A DNA stretch of 64,000 nucleotides. Origin: Lunularia cruciata (lineage: Eukaryota; Streptophyta; Marchantiopsida; Lunulariales; Lunulariaceae). Location of the stretch: assembly GCA_948567375.1 (NCBI GenBank), contig OX419758.1, forward strand, positions 23,875,001 to 23,939,000, written 5' to 3'. Each line of letters begins with the position of its first letter. Position 1 is the first letter of the stretch. The notes under the pieces are model-generated. The model was not told where the DNA came from. It worked only from the letters and a program-made list of their open reading frames with translations, and made no database searches. The translations under genes and the position numbers were made by a program. Shown one piece after another: positions 44,533 through 56,050 of the stretch.

Positions 44533-47460
44533 TAGGAGGATGAATCTGAATCTGATTGAGATTCAGATGTGTATCCCTTGTGTGCTATGGATTTTGCACC
44601 TAAGCCAAAGGTTTTGAAGGACTCAGATGAATCACCATTGACATTTGAGGAGATAGAAAGGAGGTTATCTACTCTCAAGTATGGTCCAAATGTTACGAAG
44701 GAGGAGAAGGTGAGATTTAAGATTCTATAAGTTCATCCATGTGTTTGCTTTCAATTCTAAGGATCTAAAGGAAGTCACCTTGGAGGAGCATAAGATTGAG
44801 GAGGAGTCACATGCAAGACAAGTCCTTCAAAAGCAATGTTTCATTAGCCCACCAATATCTTTGGTGGTGAAGGAGGAGATTGATAAGCTCAAGGAGGCCA
44901 AATTTACCTTTGAGGTGGAGAATTTGGAATGGGTGTCTCCCATTGTGATTGTGAAGAAAAATAATGGCAAGCTTTGGGTATGTGTGGATTACAAGCAGCT
45001 TAATGTTGCTACTAAGAAGGACTATTACCCTTTGCCATTCATTGATGAGATCTTAGAGGAGGTTGCAAGTCATGAGAGGTATGGTTTTGGAGAGGGTTAT
45101 AGTAGGTATAACCAAATCAAGATTGCACCAAAGCATCAACAACTCACCACATTTGCCACACCTTGGAGAACTTATGCTTTCAAGGTCATGCCTTTTGGGC
45201 TTTGCAATGCTCTAGCCACATTCCATCAGTTCATGAACAAGGTATTTGAACCTTTCATTGGGAAATTCGTGAGCGGATTCATTGATGACTTTTGTGTCTA
45301 TGGGAGCAAGGAGGAGCACTTTGAGCATGTTATCAAGGTCTTGCAATGCTTGGATGAGGCAAATGCATCACTCAACCTAGAGAAGTGCATTTTTGGATGT
45401 GAAGAAGATCTACTTTTGAGGCGCATCATCTCCAAGGATGGAATAGCAGTTGATCTTGAGAAGGTGAGGAAAATCTCATACCTTCCATTCACTTCAAGCT
45501 TGACAAAGCTATGCCAATTCTTGGGGATGTTGGGTACTATAGGAGGTTCATCTTCTCATTTTCCAATAAGGCTTATGCATTAACTATCTACATGAAGAAG
45601 GGTGTAGAGTACATGGTGATTTTGGAGGACAAGGAGGCTCTCAAAGCTTTTGAGGAGCTCAAGCAATCCCTTGTTGTAGCTCCAATTCTTGCTAAACCTG
45701 ATTGGAGTAAACCTTTCATCCTCTACATTGATGCTTCTAATGTAGCTATAGGATGCACTCAGTTAATTAGACCAAGATGGGCATGATCATCCAATAGCTC
45801 ATGCTAGTAGGCAGATGGTTTTAGCAAAAAAGAACTACTCTATCATGGAGAGAGAAGGGTTGGCATTGATATTTGGTCTCAAGAAGTTTAAACACAACTT
45901 GATTGGAGTGAAAGCCACCATTGTCACAAATCACAAGGCTTTGAAGTACACCTTCAACAAGCCTTATGTGGAAGGGAGACTAGCAAGATGGATGATACTT
46001 GTGTCTGAGTATGACTACACCATTGAGGATAGGCCAGGGAAGAAACATGCAAATGAAAATTTGTTATCTAGGGCCTATAATCATGATGGAGATGACCCAG
46101 TAGATGATTCCTTCCCGGATGAGGAGCTCATGACAATCTCAGTCACTCAAGAAGTTCCAATGGACTACAAGGAGATTGTGGATTTTGTGACAAGAGGTAA
46201 CTATCCAAGAGGGATGCATAGGGTAAAGAAGGCCCTTGCAGCAAGATCTAGACCTTACACAATGATGGAGGATATTCTTTTTCACCAAGGACCAAATGGT
46301 CTATTTCAAAGAGCAGTGGGTAAGGAAGAGTCTTTCTTACTCATAAAGGAGTTTCATGAAGGTTTAGTGTGTGGGGGATACTTTGCAGGAAAGGTGAATG
46401 CTTTCAAGATTCTAAATGAAGGTTACTATTGGAGAGGGATTTTCAAGGATTGTCTTGATTATTGCAAAGCTTGTCATGTTTGTCAAGCTTTTGCTAGAAA
46501 GTCTACGTTCACTCCACCACTTAGATCAATCCCATTGCTAGGAATTTTGAGAAGTAAGGAATTGATTTTGTAGGTCCTCTCAATAGAACCCCAAGGAAAA
46601 ATTGGTACATTGTGGTAATTATTGATTACCTTACCAAGTGGGTTGAGGCTAGACCATTGAGAGACAAGAATGAAGATGAAGTGGGTAGATTTCTTCATGA
46701 ACGCATTATCACTAGGTTTGGATGCCCTTTGGAGTTGGTTTTTGATAGAGAATACAGTTTACAAGAAGCATCACTACAACCATACTACAACATTTCTCTA
46801 TCACACATAGAGTAACTACATCCTATAAGCCAAATTCAAATGGCTTGGCAGAGAGAACCAATCAGACCTTGTGCATGATCTTGGCCAAAGATGCAAAAAT
46901 GGAGGGGGCTAAATATCATTGGGACAAGAGGATTCATGCAGTTTTGTAGGATTATAGGACAACCATGAAGACTTCCATTGGGCATTCTCCATTTCAATTG
47001 GTATATGGTATTAAGTCTACCTTACCTATTCACTTTGATCTTCCCACCTTCCAAAGCATTTATCGGAGATTGAAGAAAGCACAAGGAGGTGATGTAGACA
47101 AGTCAAGGAAGGATCAACTCATAGAGTTGGAAGAGGCAAGAGAAATTGCTATGGTTTGAGTAGAGCAAGCACAAAGGAACCAAAAGGAGAGCTATGACAA
47201 GAGACAAGGCAAGAGAAAGGTGGAGCCTTTCAAAGAAGGTTATTGGGTAATGTTGTTTGATTCCATTTGATTCAAGAGAGTGCAAAAGAAGTTTTTGTCT
47301 AAGTACTTTGGACCTTTCATAGTGGAAAAGGTGCGGGCAATTACACCTATGATCTCAAGGAGTTAGGATGAAGACACTTTGATAGGATTAACCATGATAA
47401 GTGGAAGATGTATCATAGAAGGTAGAGAGACCTTCAATTTGAGGTCAGAGTGAAAACTTA
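44533..47460 (+). pseudogene. Ty3/gypsy pol: reverse transcriptase, RNase H, integrase (family 1)
   Basis: Domains run in the normal order. The RT spans about 44850-45480, with VSPIVIVKKNNGKLWVCVDY, YPLPFIDEIL, MPFGLCNALATF and the catalytic GFIDDFCVYG (45275-45304). The connection (LGMLG, YYRRFI) contains a frameshift near 45530. RNase H starts at PFILYIDASNVAIG (about 45716), with a second shift near 45780 and continuation NYSIMEREGLALIFGLKKF. The integrase zinc domain is at 46340-46500 (DCLDYCKACHVCQ, one His changed to Tyr in GGYFAGK). A shift near 46545 precedes the core (DFVGPLNRTPRKNW, IIDYLTKWVEARPL). The second catalytic region is damaged (VFDREYS), and a Lys-rich tail ends near 47460. 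It is dead but the longest pol in the window. The start is set by element G. Confidence 0.85.
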
Positions 47461-47473
47461 GTCCATGAGTAAA

Positions 47474-47534
47474 TATAGCACCTATTTGTGCATGTGTGTG
47501 GTAGTGATATTTAACTTGGTATTACAAGTACTTG
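47474..47534 (+). repeat. 3' LTR of gypsy family 1, copy d, 5' piece
   Basis: The first 61 bp of the LTR follow the pol and a weak purine-rich stretch. The TGTAACACCC start is decayed to TATAGCACCT. The piece ends with acttg, the target duplication of element H, and the LTR resumes at 51318. Confidence 0.8.
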
Positions 47535-47943
47535 TGTGGTACCCACATTTTTTTGTTCAAAATGGAGAAGAAGAAGTGTATAGAGAAGTCGGATTGCGCC
47601 TATATAGACAAAGAAGGCGAAGAAAAGAGTCTTTGGGATGAAACCTGAGGTAAAGTGGCTTTGGGTCATAAGGCGAAGGACTCAGATTTGCCCTGTCAGC
47701 ATACAACCCAAAGTAAGGAGTCTTTGTATCGAGGGGAGCTCAACCCAAGGTGAAGACAGTGTAACAACCTTTCTTTGGGGTGAGAAATTCAAGAAGGGAC
47801 CGTTCAAAACCGGCAGCCCATACGGGTGAAGTACAATTGACAGTGACAGGTGCATGCAAGAGGTGCGATTTCTTGGTAGAAACTTGAATTGAAGAGAGAC
47901 AAAGAAGGCACAACTCTATAGAAATCGGGCTAACAACAAAGCA

Positions 47944-50521
47944 ATGTCAAGCAATTTTCCTTTGCTGTTGAGAAGTCGTCTTGCAAGTTATCATAGGAAG
48001 GGAAGTAGAGTTGAAGACGCACTAGTGTGTAGAGGGGAATTTGAGAGAGTGAAACCGAGAGATAGTGAGAAAGCAGAATAGATGGGAGGAGGAAAGAAGA
48101 ACTCTAAATTTGCAATGAGAAATCATGCAATTTGGAGGTTAGATATGATCGCGAGAATTGAAGTCTTGAGCCAACTTTGGATCACATTCTTGGCGTGGAA
48201 ATGGAATGTGAGTTTTCCAGGTTTCATGACCAAGATAATCAAGAGTAAGTGTCTCAATGGCCCTGAGGAAGTGGGGAAGAGAGGAAATGTGGCTCGTTGG
48301 ATAGAGTCGGATTGGAGATTAGTGCTCGGGAGAGAGGCAGGCGCAGAATAGGGTGCCACATTCTTGGGGAAGGGAGAAGTAGCAGAAGAAACCCAAGAAG
48401 TGAGGGATGCTTTCTCTTTGAAGAGAACAAAGAATGGGTATAAGGTTGAGAGTTACAAAGATCCAGTGAAGAGAGGGATCGTGAGTGCTCTCATGGCAAT
48501 CCTAAAGCCGGAGAGAATGACCTATGTGATGAAACACCAAGCGGTGTTCTTCGATAAGATGTTTGCTGGAGAACCTATCAATTGGGTGAGGTGCTTTCAT
48601 GGGAGGACGAGACAAATGGTGTGGAATTTGCAAGATAAGTTGCCTCCACACTACATTGTGCCGTTTGCAGCACATTTCTACCTCGGGTTGAATTTGCTCA
48701 ATTTGGCGGAGCGCAATAGAATGGTGTCTCACTTCCATCCCGACTTGAGAAGAGAGGTCGACACGGAGGAGCAGCAATACATTCTTCAAATCCTAAGCAT
48801 GGATGAGTACTATGCAAAGACATGCAAGAGCGTGGAGATAGAAGTAAGTACTCCAAAGTCGAAGAAGCGGAGTTGGCAAGGAGAAGCCAAAGATAAGACA
48901 AGACCTCAAAAGACCAAAAGAGGAAACCCGAGGAGAGGCATGGTGGTGATCGCGTTAGAAGACAAAGACTCGGAAGGCAAAGCCAAGTGCAAGTCTGAAG
49001 ACTCAAAACACAAGGAGGAATCGGAGCTCACACTGCAAAGTGGAGATACGAGTAGCAATAGTGATGAAGGTGGAGAGATGACAACGGTGCCTATTGCAAA
49101 AGAAGAAGAAGAAGAAGTTTGGGTGGAGCTCAAAGAAGAACATAATGCGAAGTTGGAGGACTAGATACCCAAGCCAAAGGAGAAGAAGTTCACAATTCAG
49201 AGAGGAGTTCGGTCGAGATGCAAGGCAAAGTGTGAAGCAGGTCCAAGTAAGGCAAAGGAAGAAGTGAGTGCTAGCTCGGGAAGTGAAGCGTCTATTTTGA
49301 TACGACGACTGCAGAGAAGAAGGTGAGTATCGGAAGAAGAAGAGGTAAGAGAGGAGATTTCTACATAGAGAGAAGTAGTTGCAAGTGTCGGAGTGGAGTA
49401 CCTGCAAGAAATTGTGTGCCCGTTGTTGGTGAAGTTGGAGCACAAGAAGAAGGAGATGCAGTCGACATGTCCGAAGGTGAAGATTGTGTTGCAGGTTTTG
49501 GCAAGATTGGAAGAAGAGAACTTGGAGTTGAAGAAGAGTATAACCCAAGGCGATGAGGAAAGAGAAGTATTGCAAGGGGAGGCAGTAGTACAGAATCAAG
49601 TTATTGAGGACTTGAAGAGAGAAGCGAGGTATCAAGAAGAACTTGTGAAGAAGAGTGACCTAGCAAGGGAAAGACAAGTAGCAGAGTACAAAATCTTGAA
49701 GCAGCAGTTTGCTGATTCAAGACTAGAAATCATCCATGCTATGGTAAGGGTAGCAGTGAAGGAACAAGAACTTGATAGAGTGATGGAGAGTGTAGAAGAA
49801 AAGAAGCAACTGTGGCAGCGGGAGTTGACAGTAAGATATAGGGAAGAAGAGAGATTACAAGAGTTACTTCGTAATCAGGAGGAGAAGATTGTGTAGAAGG
49901 AGAAGGAAAAAGAAACTGTGAAAGTCGAGTTCCAAAGCAGAGTTGGCAATGTATAGAGAAGATTGGCTTGCAAATTGAGAACGTGAAAGGAAGATGAGAT
50001 TGGAGCCATTGAAGGAGATCGTAATCAAGATGAATGTGATGTTGAGTACAGAGGCCAGTATTTGGATTGAAGAGATGAGGCTGCACAAGTTGAAGTTGTT
50101 GGTGCATGAGACAAGGAGGAGATAGGCGAAGGATACAGATTTGAATGTGCTGTTGATTAGTCTCAAAACTTGTATAGATAGGAAGATCTTAGAAGTTGAA
50201 GACAATATTGCGATTAGATTAGATCTAGTAAAATTGGAGATAGATAAACTTCGGAAAGACGTTAGACCCAAACCCGAAGTAGATGAGGTAGGAGTGCAGA
50301 TGTCTTCATAGTTACCATTAGAAACATTAGAGAAGAGTGGGTTGGCAAATAAGGAGTTAGATAGATTACCCACTAGTGAAATATCAGATCAAGAAAGAGA
50401 ATTGTTAGATCTGGTAGAAGATGTAGGATTTATGAAACCCGAGGACAGAGTAGTAGGGAGTACAGTTACTTTGGGATTGGGTTTGAAAGCCGAGGAAGAA
50501 GTAGACATCGGATCAGATTAA
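47944..50521 (+). pseudogene. TGTG-family protein, element H copy
   Basis: ATG 47944 (MSSNFPL) to TAA 50519-50521 (VDIGSD), about 859 codons. It stays in one frame apart from stops near 48079, 48348, 49162, 49324, 49365 and 49894 and a 1-base gain near 49933. The domain order is an N-terminal globular part (RLDMIARIEVLSQLW, WKWNVSFPGFM, MKHQAVFFDKMFAGEPINW, HYIVPFAAHFYLGLNLL, MVSHFHPDLRR). A basic segment (PQKTKRGNPRRG) and an acidic segment (EEEEEVWVELKEE) follow. A coiled coil spans about 49390-50110 (LARLEEENLELKKSITQGDE, VAVKEQELDRVMESVEEKK), then a C-terminal acidic block. It has no signal peptide or membrane helix. I cannot name a family. Gag-like capsid protein, plant transposon accessory protein or captured host coiled-coil gene are the alternatives. 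Confidence 0.72.
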
Positions 50522-50638
50522 TAACCGATTTGAGATTTGAATAGGCAGATATGAAGAGGTGCATTGTCATTTTGGATCTGCAGGTTTGTAGAGTCATTAG
50601 GAAGAGGTACCTTAGGAAGATAACTATCGATTGCTTCA

Positions 50639-50647
50639 CTATTTAAG
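50639..50647 (+). promoter_or_regulatory. TATA-like box of TGTG element H
   Basis: CTATTTAAG, 678 bp before the 3' end at 51317 and about 120 bp after the stop codon. The same box at the same distance in other copies suggests a promoter firing toward the 3' end, as in an LTR U3-R arrangement. Confidence 0.5.
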
Positions 50648-51317
50648 AGTGGCATTCGCAAGGAATTGTTGTTCAGTGCTCATTATTTCTGAGAATAGAT
50701 AAAGCAAAGTGCTATGAAGTAGTGCTCGTCACTTGAGCTTGCTTCCGAGTATCAACTTTGTGTTTGTGTTTGTGAGTGTTTGGAGAAATTTGAAGTGCAA
50801 GTTAGTGTGCATGTTGGATGTTGGATTCCGCACCCTTGACCTTCATTCAGTGTGTTTGATCCTGAGTGAAGTGCAATCGGAGCAATGCCTTGACAGATCT
50901 GAGAACAATTGTAGTGTTGGTAGTATTCTGCATTTGTGAGTGCAGTGTGAGGTTGATGTGAAGAAATTTTGATCAAGGAAGTCGTGCCTTCAGTGGAGGG
51001 GTGGAACACAATTCTGAGGTGAAGTCGTTTTGCAGTGAAGTGTTGTTTTTGGGAGAGCCTGAATCATCACAATCAAGATTATTTGGAAAGAATTGATAGA
51101 GTTGTGATTATGGAGTGTTAATTTGTGACAAGACTGTGAATCAGTGCTTGTTACTCTCTTCTGGGTGTGGTTTCTACCTGAGAGATTAAAGATGCAACCA
51201 AGAAGAACTACATGTTACTATTTGACTTTGTATTTAGACATTTCTTACTAGTATCTCTACGGGAACGAACTTTACTTACCCGATTACCGCAAAAGTGATA
51301 TTTGCCGGGTTGTCACA

Positions 51318-51949
51318 ACTTGAGAGATATTATTTATATAGAGATAAAGGATGGTTCTACATTAGTCATGATTATATAAATTTATTCATAGCTAAGATAG
51401 AGGGGACCTTACTTTAGAGGAAGTAGAAAAGATGAGCACCACTATCTTGGATTCTAGTGTGTTGACTTGGTATTATTCTAGATGTTTAGCTTTGAAGAAA
51501 GATTTGAGAACTCTTTGGCCCGCAAACCTTTTTGTTTTGGATTCTTCTATAGTCCAAGGATAGCCCATGTGAAGGAATCCTTGACTTAGTGGTTGGGTCA
51601 AGATAAGATTGCATGCTTAGTGGAATATGCCCATGTGGATGGATATTCCTTTATACTATTTAACTTTACTTGACTTTTAGCCTAGTAACTTGAGTTACTA
51701 TGGTAAATAGTAAATTTAGTGTGTAACTATTTCACAAGTATATAAACAAGGGGTGAGGAGGTACTCATCATCCTTTCATTTGCAACTATCTCTTCTCATT
51801 GAGTTCTCTAATGAGCAACGTCTTGAGTCTTGGAGTGTTAGCCTTGGATGAGTATGATAAAGTTGGGGTTCCTTGCTTTCTTAGTCCATGGTGCGCTACC
51901 ATAATAGCCATTAGAGGTTCATCTTGAGTGAGAGACAAGCCGGCTCACA
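51318..51949 (+). repeat. 3' LTR of gypsy family 1, copy d, main piece
   Basis: Continues the LTR broken by element H and ends CCGGCTCACA. Without the insertion and one copy of acttg the LTR is about 688 bp, like copies a-c. The flank after it (ggtca) does not match the flank before LTR b (tgtat), so b and d are not the two LTRs of one intact element. Confidence 0.85.
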
Positions 51950-54900
51950 GGTCAATCTTCTTGTATGGAAGGAAAGTGTGGAAGTTGAGGTGCATAATGT
52001 TGTAACAAAGAAATGTGAAACATTGGATAGATCTTCATGTATGAAGGTAGTTCAAGATGATATGCCGCTGCTCTAATATGTTGGATGATGGAACAAGGAC
52101 CAATGAAGCAAGGTTTGAGCTTATGAGGGCCAACCACCATAATGTTGGTGCTGAACATCCACACTTGATCCTTGACTTCAAACTCTATGTGCCAATTACG
52201 TGCATTTGCATATATTTTTGGAAATTTTGGGCTATTTTCAACTTGTTCTTGGCATTCTCCATGCCTCATTAGATTTGAGACACAAAAGCAGTGACAATAT
52301 CAACTTTGGTAGCCATTGGGCTGATCTTGACCAAGCTCAAAAACGTGAAAGGATGTTCTTCATACATGAGGAAGAATAGTGTGAGTTTTGTAGATGCATT
52401 CACAAAATTGTTGTAGGCAATTTCCCTTAAAGGAAGGAGTGTCTCCTACCTTTCTTGCTCCTCCAAAGTAGAGCCATGGATCATGACCTTGAAAGTGAGA
52501 TTTGACCACTTTGTTTATCCATTGGTTTGTGGATGGTTGATTGTGGACATTGCAAGTTTGGTTTTGAAGTTACCAAAGAGTGTTTTCTAAAACAAACTAG
52601 TGAATTGAGTTCCACAATCTATGATGAGCACTTGGGATAGACATGTTGAGAAAGAACCATATCTAAGTACAATTGAGCCAATTATTGTGCCATCACATCC
52701 TTGGTTGTAGGACAAAAATGAATCATTTTGCTCAATTGGTCCACAAAGACTACAATGGAGTCAAAACCTAATGTGGTCTTGGGCAGTTCATAAACTAGAT
52801 CCATGTTGACATGCTCCTAATGTTGTGTAGGAGTAGGAAGGGTTTGAAGGAGACCTATAGAAGCTTGGTTGGGGGCATTATTTTTCTAACAAAGGAGGAA
52901 GCTTTGGACATACTCCATCACATCTTGGCCCATTTTGGAGCAATAGTAATGGCATTTGACTGCATCTAAGGTCTTGTCTACTCTTGCATGACCTACAATA
53001 CCAAAAATGGTGGTTCATAGGTCTGAAGCATTAGGGATTTTAACTTTCCATCTAGGAAGTTGAGTTCTTGGGTATGGGTAATGCCCTTTGATGATTGAGC
53101 ACCTATAGTCTATGGATTAGTCTTTGTAGCCTCCAAAAATTTGGTGCATCTTGACCTCTACAACCAGATTGTTCACCATAAGCATTTGGGTGAATGGATC
53201 CACAATTAGCGTCTTGCTCTCCACATATCTAATAGTCCTATTAAACCATTTTCCCCACTCTGCCTAAAAAATTTGTTGATGGGATAGGTCTTTTTGTGTC
53301 TCTAGGTAGACTAGTGGTTTGTGTTCTATCTCAACTACAAATGTCTTCAAGCCAAGATAGTGCTTGCAATGCTAGGTAGCAAGAACAATTACCAACTCTC
53401 CTTGTTTGGTGGTGTGATAATTCCACTCTATTGGTAACAATTTGTGAGAGAAGTATCCAACTGAGTGCATGGCCAAATGCATCTAAAATCAACTTGATTG
53501 GATGTTTAGAAGCATATCATTTCAAGATTGAAGCATGTACTAATGCATCTTTTGATGCTTGAAATTCAAGTTTCTGTGTGGTTCTCCACTTCTATTTCTT
53601 GCCCTTGCAACGTAAGAATGGTAAAGGTTATGCAACCTTGCAGAAGTCCTTGAATCCAATTAATCTCAAGAAACTCTTGAGTTGAGTTTGAGCCTCTAGA
53701 GGATCCCAGTTTTGAATGATGTCAATTTTGTCAAGTAAAACTTGGATACCTTCTATACTTACTATATAACCCATGTAATCAACCTCAAGCTTTCCAAACT
53801 TTAAGATTTTGGTGTACAGCTAATTCTTTTGCACAATTTGGAGAATTTCTTGTAGATGTTACTTATGCTCGTTCATTATCTTACTATGGACTAAGATATC
53901 ATCTAGAAAAAAAATAATGTATTTTTCTAAGGATGGATGAAATATGTTGTTCATCAATATCATAAAAGTGACCAAAGCATTGGTAAGGCAAAATGGCATC
54001 ACAAGGTACTCAAATTAACTATACCTTGTTTGAAAGGTAGTTTTGTGCAAGTCTCCTTTTGCAATCCTGATTTGTTTATACCCACTCCACAAATCAAGTT
54101 TGGTGGAGTGTTTTTCCCCATTAAGTTGATCAAATAGGTCATCCATTCAAGATAATGGATATTTATTTGTTGGGTTAGGCCTTGATAGTCAATGCACATC
54201 TGCAGTATCTCATCCTTCTCCTTTAGAAACAAGACAAGAGCCCTATATGGTGATACATTAGGTTGGATGAACCCTTTTTGCAACATATCTTCAATTTGAG
54301 CCTTGCAATCCTCTAACTCATGAGGTGATAGTTGATATATAGCTTTGCAAGGAGGTGTACTCTCCAGAAATATCTCAATTTTATGATCTAGTCTTCTTCT
54401 TGATAGTAATCTTGAGGGTAAATCATCAACAAAATATATCGTTAAGTTCATCTACAACATCTTTTGAATTGTCAAGCATTTTTCCATTAAGTTTTACACT
54501 CTAGAATTATCTTATTAGGCACATGAAACACCTATTTTTCTTATTGATAGTTTTTGTCCCTATGACATAGATTCTTGCTTTTAGCATTGTATCTTATCTC
54601 CAACTATCTTCCATTGGCTAGTTCTTACTATTTCTTTTGTCAATCTACATAGGGTTGTAGTGCTCTTTCCATGGTATACCAAATATCATATCATGATGAG
54701 CTAACCATACCATTTTCCCCTCAATTTCTTCCTTATATTCTCTTATAGAGAGTGCTACCTTTCTAGGGAATGACTTGATACACTCTATCTGATCACTAGG
54801 TAATTCTACTTCATCCTTCTCATCCTGCTCTAGATCCATCCCCAACCTTATTCTAGCAAAACAAGACAATAAATTCTTTGTTGCTCCAAGGTCCATCAAT

Positions 54901-56050
54901 ACTCTCACTTGATTGCCTTTGAAGACTTTATTTGTGGCAAATAATTGTGCATTTTTCTTGCTCAGTCTTTGCACACTTGTCCTCTTCCTCCCTCCACTTT
55001 TGCTCCTTTGTTTTGAGCTAGTAAGGCCATGAGGTACATTTATTGGTGATCTTTGTTTCTTATGTGATTTTAGCATCTTCATCCTTGATTCATCACTCCA
55101 AATTGTTGAAAGGTTGCCTAAATAGAGGCCAATTTCCCTCAGGGATCTGGGCACAACAACTGATGGCTATGTGCCCAAATCAACCACAATTGTACCAACA
55201 TTGTTGTTTTGCTTGAGCCCCTTCTTTGACATGTCCTCATTATCATTGGAATTATTAAGTTCTATGGTCTTGTAAGAAAATGTTGCTCAACTCCATAGGA
55301 ATTGGTCCTTCCAAGTGTGGTGGTTTAGCCTGATGGTGTTATGTTAGGGCTACTTCTTCATCACTTCAAGTGCTCCTATTATTCTTTGAGCACAAGCAAT
55401 GGCTTCAAAAATAATGCAAGGATTTTGTACCATCATCTATTGCTAGATTTGCACTTTGAAATTATCAAGAACTACTATTGGGCTGATGTCAATTATGGCA
55501 ACCTATAGATCAAGAAATACCTCCATATATTCCTAAGTGTTATTCATTTGCTTCAAACTCCATAGATGGGTTCAAGCTATCTGCACAAAATCCATTAATT
55601 GAAAATTCTTCAACAACACTTCTTGCATTGCCATCCAAGTGATCTCCCTCCCTTCTGCCAACATTGATCATTCCCAATAATCATACCAAATGAGAGAATT
55701 ATCGGTCAAGTAACCACATACAAGCACACTTGCAAAACAATTTGTGATCTCTACCTTGAATAATCAAAGGTATCAATTCATTCTTGAAATTCAATTCTCC
55801 ATTACTCCCATGGAACATTGTTCCTTATAAGACTTGATATTGCATGTCTTTTTCATTTGTAATAACAATGTGATTTCATTCTTGACCCAATTCGGGTCAT
55901 TATTGTGGGTGACTCTATAGGTACTTCAGCCATTGTCATTGGGTTTTGGGATGATCTCCCTCTTGCATTACATGATCACTCCTAAATGTAAGCATTTGAC
56001 TTTGTAATGCCTTCAGTGTAATCTTTATCTCTCAAAACTTTATTTAACAT
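51950..56050 (-). pseudogene. Reverse Ty3/gypsy element, gag to integrase (second gypsy family)
   Basis: Read on the minus strand from right to left. Gag capsid-like code is at 55400-55760 (NSLIWYDYW, LWSLKQMNN) and a nucleocapsid knuckle remnant at 55165-55210 (YNCG.FGHIAISC). The protease is near 54850-54960 (VRVLMDLGATKNLLS). RT begins at 54451 (VDDLPSRLLSRRRLDHKIE, KGFIQPNVSPYRALVLF) and reaches the catalytic FLDDILVHS (LDD at 53898-53906). RNase H is at 53150-53500 (FVVEIEHKPLVYLETQ). The integrase core is near 52640-52880 (WEHVNMDLVYELPKT-like, FVDQLSKMIHF). The integrase C-terminus is at 51952-52269 (LKPCFIGPCSIIQHI, MKIYPMFHISLL). There are many stops and frameshifts. It resembles chromovirus pol, but any chromodomain has been cut off where LTR d abuts at 51949. 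No LTR of its own is seen. Confidence 0.8.

Larger units (their letters stand above)
47535..51317 (+). mobile_element. TGTG-family element H, complete (3,783 bp), reference copy
   Basis: It is inserted into the gypsy LTR with a perfect 5-bp duplication, acttg at 47530-47534 and 51318-51322. The 5' end TGTGGTACCCACATTTTTTT starts with a small hairpin (TGTGG-TAC-CCACA). The 3' end is GCCGGGTTGTCACA. It has no LTRs and no terminal inverted repeat beyond TGTG/CACA. A leader of about 410 bp, one long frame (47944-50521) and a 796-bp 3' block make up the whole element. No reverse transcriptase, integrase or transposase is encoded. TG...CA ends with 5-bp duplications are the hallmark of retroviral-type integrase. 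Either the family lacks LTRs and is mobilised in trans, or the whole unit is a giant solo LTR. Confidence 0.92.

Noticed and set aside
49003-50373. Ser/Leu-rich minus-strand frames across element H
   Set aside because: Shadows of the coiled-coil code on the plus strand, repeated in every family copy.
47535-51317. Reading the TGTG family as a classical DNA transposon
   Set aside because: There are no long terminal inverted repeats and no transposase motif. The 5-bp duplications with TG...CA ends fit retroviral-type integrase better, although a 5-bp-duplicating DNA element is not fully excluded.
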